The translations under genes were made by a program, and so were the position numbers. This document shows positions 8,880-11,252 of a stretch of DNA of 11,252 bases, piece after piece. The notes under the pieces were generated by a model. The model had not been told where the DNA came from and searched no databases. It worked only from the letters and a program-made list of their open reading frames with translations. Every line of letters starts with the position of its first letter. Position 1 is the first letter of the stretch. Source of the DNA: Euperipatoides rowelli (lineage: Eukaryota > Onychophora > Udeonychophora > Euonychophora > Peripatopsidae); the NCBI GenBank assembly GCA_003024985.2, contig PXIH01S0050403.1; one strand, written 5' to 3'.

Positions 8880-8939
8880 TTCACTAAGCTGTATAGCAAC
8901 AAAATTCACTTGCGTGTTTACACTGGTCAATATCGCAAT

Positions 8940-9514
8940 GCATTGCTAAATGTGTCTCGGAAAAGTGGCCAATAAGTTTCAACTTTTAAATCGATGGCAA
9001 AATCACAAAGAAAATTTAAAATCTATTGGCTTGCTTATATCAATCCATCTACGAATCAATGTTGTCTGTATATGTTTTTTACATAACGTTAAAATGGTTT
9101 TCACAATATATCAATCCAAATAAACTTTTTCATATTAATCTCAAACTAAGACTATGTTTAATAAATGTTAATTACGGCAAAATTTTAAAATGAATTGGAC
9201 AGTCTAACTTCCGTAGTGCCATATTCCATTAAATACTTTAATTTTCTATTTATATTGTTTTGTTTTCCCCTTTAAATGAGAAAAATGTAATACCAAAAGT
9301 TATAAGTTAATAAGTAATTAAAATATGAACTTTTGTAACAATTGGTTGTATTTTAAATTTTGAAAATAATGCTGACGGCAGTAATTATTTCTGATAAAAA
9401 AATGTTTTAGATCATTGTTTTATCAATTTTTTTAAAAAATGAAGTATTTTATGTATGCAACCAGTTAATTATTTTAATAAAATTAATTTAGGCCTATCTT
9501 AATAATAAATCTAT
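8940..9514. other. Non-coding stretch, no gene seen
   Basis: A+T-rich with frequent stops in every frame. One TAGGCCTA lies at 9489-9496. On the minus strand this would be intron downstream of the candidate exon at 9521-9591. Confidence 0.55.
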
Positions 9515-9520
9515 ACTCAC

Positions 9521-9591
9521 TGTAAACTGTAATCCTGTCCTTGTTGAAGAAAGTCCTTGAGATTTGTCATTTTCATGATCATAGACATCAT
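9521..9591 (-). CDS. Candidate internal coding exon, product unknown
   Basis: Read on the minus strand, signals occur in the expected order: a branch-like GGCTAAC (branch A near 9615), a pyrimidine-leaning stretch, an AG acceptor at 9593-9592, 71 bases, then a consensus donor GTGAGT at 9520-9515. One frame is open throughout: two bases complete a codon, then 23 codons follow that include DVYDHENDKSQG, a hydrophilic acidic stretch. A second frame is also open and contains several Met codons; the third has stops. The patch is less A+T-rich than its flanks. I do not recognise the protein. Short exon length is normal for animal genes. It may instead be a noncoding exon or a chance arrangement. 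No second exon in compatible phase was found nearby. Confidence 0.45.
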
Positions 9592-9599
9592 CTACAAAT

Positions 9600-10379
9600 T
9601 AAAACAAGTTGAAGTTAGCCAAAAAATAAAACTGGTCATTTTTAAAATCAAAGTAAGACATTTATAAGGAAGTCAAAATTAGCACTAATTAAAATCTTAA
9701 GTTTCCTGCTTGTATTATCACATAATGATGAAAGTAGCAGAAATAATATAGTAGAGTAGGCTACCCTAGCCTATATTTATATAAATCATCAAAATAATTC
9801 CGAAGTAGCCAAGTAAGTATATTCAATGAATCAAAATGAAAAACATACCAATAAACAATTAAAAATAAAATATCAATGTCTACAGTAGCCTACTTTGAAC
9901 ATTTAACAAATTATTTCAAATAGACCAGATTGAAAAAAGAAGTGTAGGGAGTAAACTATTAGCAATCAGTATAAAAATAAACATTTTCTAAGCTACTGGA
10001 ATTTAAGTCAGAAAAATATATACCGTAATTATAATTGTTTTATTTTTAATATTATGGACACCACTGCTTTTTATCAAAATAGACTATTATTATAAAGACA
10101 ATAACAACAAAAAAAAAGGCATTAGCCTATATGATTACGTCACATAGACTACTGTATATTTTACTAACTAATAAATTTATAATTTTTAAAACCTGAAATT
10201 AACAAGATTTAAAAACATTCTAAAAGAAATAATAGCCTATATAAAAATTAAAATACTATTTTATATAGTAAGCTAAAGTACTGTATATGGATTAGTCTAA
10301 ACCTTAAATCTAGTTTTCAAAAATCATACAACATGTATGTTTACAACCAAAATATAACAGGCATACTATACAGTGAAAT
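9600..10379. other. Non-coding stretch dense in TA words
   Basis: No gene-like segment was seen. TA-flanked words are densest here: a TA-GGC-TA-CCC-TA-GCC-TA chain (9757-9773), a TA-CAG-TA-GCC-TA chain (9881-9892), TAGCCTA at 10123 and 10233, and TACTGTA at 10150 and 10279. The left limit of the retrotransposon relic is not marked by any obvious target duplication. Confidence 0.6.
9614..9620 (-). promoter_or_regulatory. Candidate splice branch point
   Basis: The minus strand reads GGCTAAC, matching the animal branch-site pattern YTNAY, with the branch A about 23 bases before the AG acceptor at 9593-9592. The spacing is typical. It supports the candidate exon at 9521-9591 but is too short to stand alone. 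Confidence 0.35.
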
Positions 10380-11252
10380 TAAAATAAATGATACCTTCTA
10401 TCATAATTGATTATACCAAAGCTTTTAACTATATTGACCATAATGTTTTCCTTAAATTATTTGAAATGGGGACTTCTGGATTAATATCTTGGATTTCATC
10501 TTTCTTGACTAACAGGAAGCAAATTTTGAATGCACCTTCTAAACTTAAATTTATTGAATATACAGTAGCCTAACTGAACAAATGGCATTCCACAGGGATC
10601 AGTACTAAGTGCTATTTGTTTTTGCTATAACTATTAGCAAAATTACACTGAAGATTCCAATTCATTATAAATTTATTGACCTAACTGTTGTTTGTTCTGG
10701 ATCTAGTCTGAATTTGCAAAATGTAGTTCAAAATAATTTAAATTTAAATATAATTATAAAAGATTCTAAGGTCAAAGGAATGTAGGCCTATTTAAATCTC
10801 AATAAATCTAAAATTATGATTCATAACTTGATTGAACTTATTATTAAAGCTGATAATTCTACAATGAATTGATGTAAACAAGTATAAGAAGATTCTGGGT
10901 TTGACTATTCAGAATGATTCTAGATGGAATGAACATATAGAAATTTTTTTTCTTAAAGTGGAAAAAAAAAAACTATTTATAATTTATAAATTAAAAAGGC
11001 TCAATGCTTCTACTATAGCTATTTTACATGCTTAGCCTATAAGTCTTTCATAAGACCTACTCTTGAATATGGTTGTATGGTGTGGCATTATTCTATTACC
11101 AAAGATCAGTGTAGAATGATTGAAAGAGTACAAATCAGGGTTTCTAAAGTTGTTTTAAAAGAATCCTTTATAGATTACAAATCTGCTTTGGAGATTTTAA
11201 AATTAAAAAGTCTAGAAGAAAGAAGACTTGATATCACAATTTAATTTGCCAA
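10380..11252 (+). pseudogene. Decayed 5'-truncated non-LTR retrotransposon reverse transcriptase
   Basis: The relic keeps the order of a LINE reverse transcriptase, but spread over several frames. First comes DYTKAFNYIDH with WISSFLTNRKQ (open frame 10388-10573), with Asn where the family usually has Asp after KAF. Next is NGIPQGSVLSA (10581-10613). KFIDLTVVC (10669-10695) stands at the catalytic FADD/YADD site, with the second Asp replaced by Leu. Then come LNLNKSKIM (10792-10818), RWNEHIE (10922-10942), SFIRPTLEYG (11044-11073) and IERVQ (11119-11133), ending in LEERR (11212-11226). At least four frame changes and several stops rule out function. The C-terminal layout resembles Jockey/CR1-like clades. 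No N-terminal reverse transcriptase or endonuclease is visible to the left, so the copy is 5'-truncated, as is usual for LINEs. Its 3' end lies beyond the window. Confidence 0.88.

Noticed and set aside
8688-8930. Minus-strand open frame of 80 codons with a hydrophobic C-terminal part
   Set aside because: No family recognised and no clear donor within it; the pairing hairpin at 8808-8879 explains the unusual composition as well as coding would.

Overview
The window looks like non-coding DNA from an animal nuclear genome, probably a marine invertebrate, though I cannot place it further. It is strongly A+T-rich (roughly three quarters by eye) and full of poly-A and poly-T runs. No long ORF exists, splice-like signals are present, and recognisable pieces are transposon relics. 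No bacterial or organellar genes, rRNA, tRNA or CRISPR arrays were seen.

Layout. Positions 1-618 hold no gene. Positions 620-1689 may be a TTAA-flanked element, and contain a perfect 21-bp foldback at 1500-1552. A minus-strand patch at 1889-1980 reads like a terminal coding exon with a poly(A) signal. Two short non-autonomous hAT-type elements follow, at 2430-2675 and 3551-4096, each with terminal inverted repeats and a 7/8-matching 8-bp target duplication. A looser inverted pair spans 5104-5669. From 5670 to about 9500 the DNA is almost featureless apart from small hairpins, a polypurine run and a CA repeat. At 9521-9591 on the minus strand there is a candidate internal exon with branch point, acceptor and GTGAGT donor. 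From about 10380 to the right edge lies a decayed, 5'-truncated non-LTR retrotransposon reverse transcriptase, which continues past the window.

If both exon candidates are real, most of the window is intron of one minus-strand gene transcribed from right to left. Their phases do not join directly, so at least one more exon or a different splice would be needed.

The most interesting signal is distributed. Short words of the form TA-N3/4-TA (TAGCCTA/TAGGCTA, TAGGCCTA, TACAGTA/TACTGTA) occur about 40 times, far above chance. They sit exactly where frame or terminal-repeat comparison requires extra bases: three sites in the reverse transcriptase relic and one hAT terminus. Some form chains sharing TA. 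The pattern fits accumulated excision footprints of TA-targeting DNA transposons, which is an inference that can be tested.
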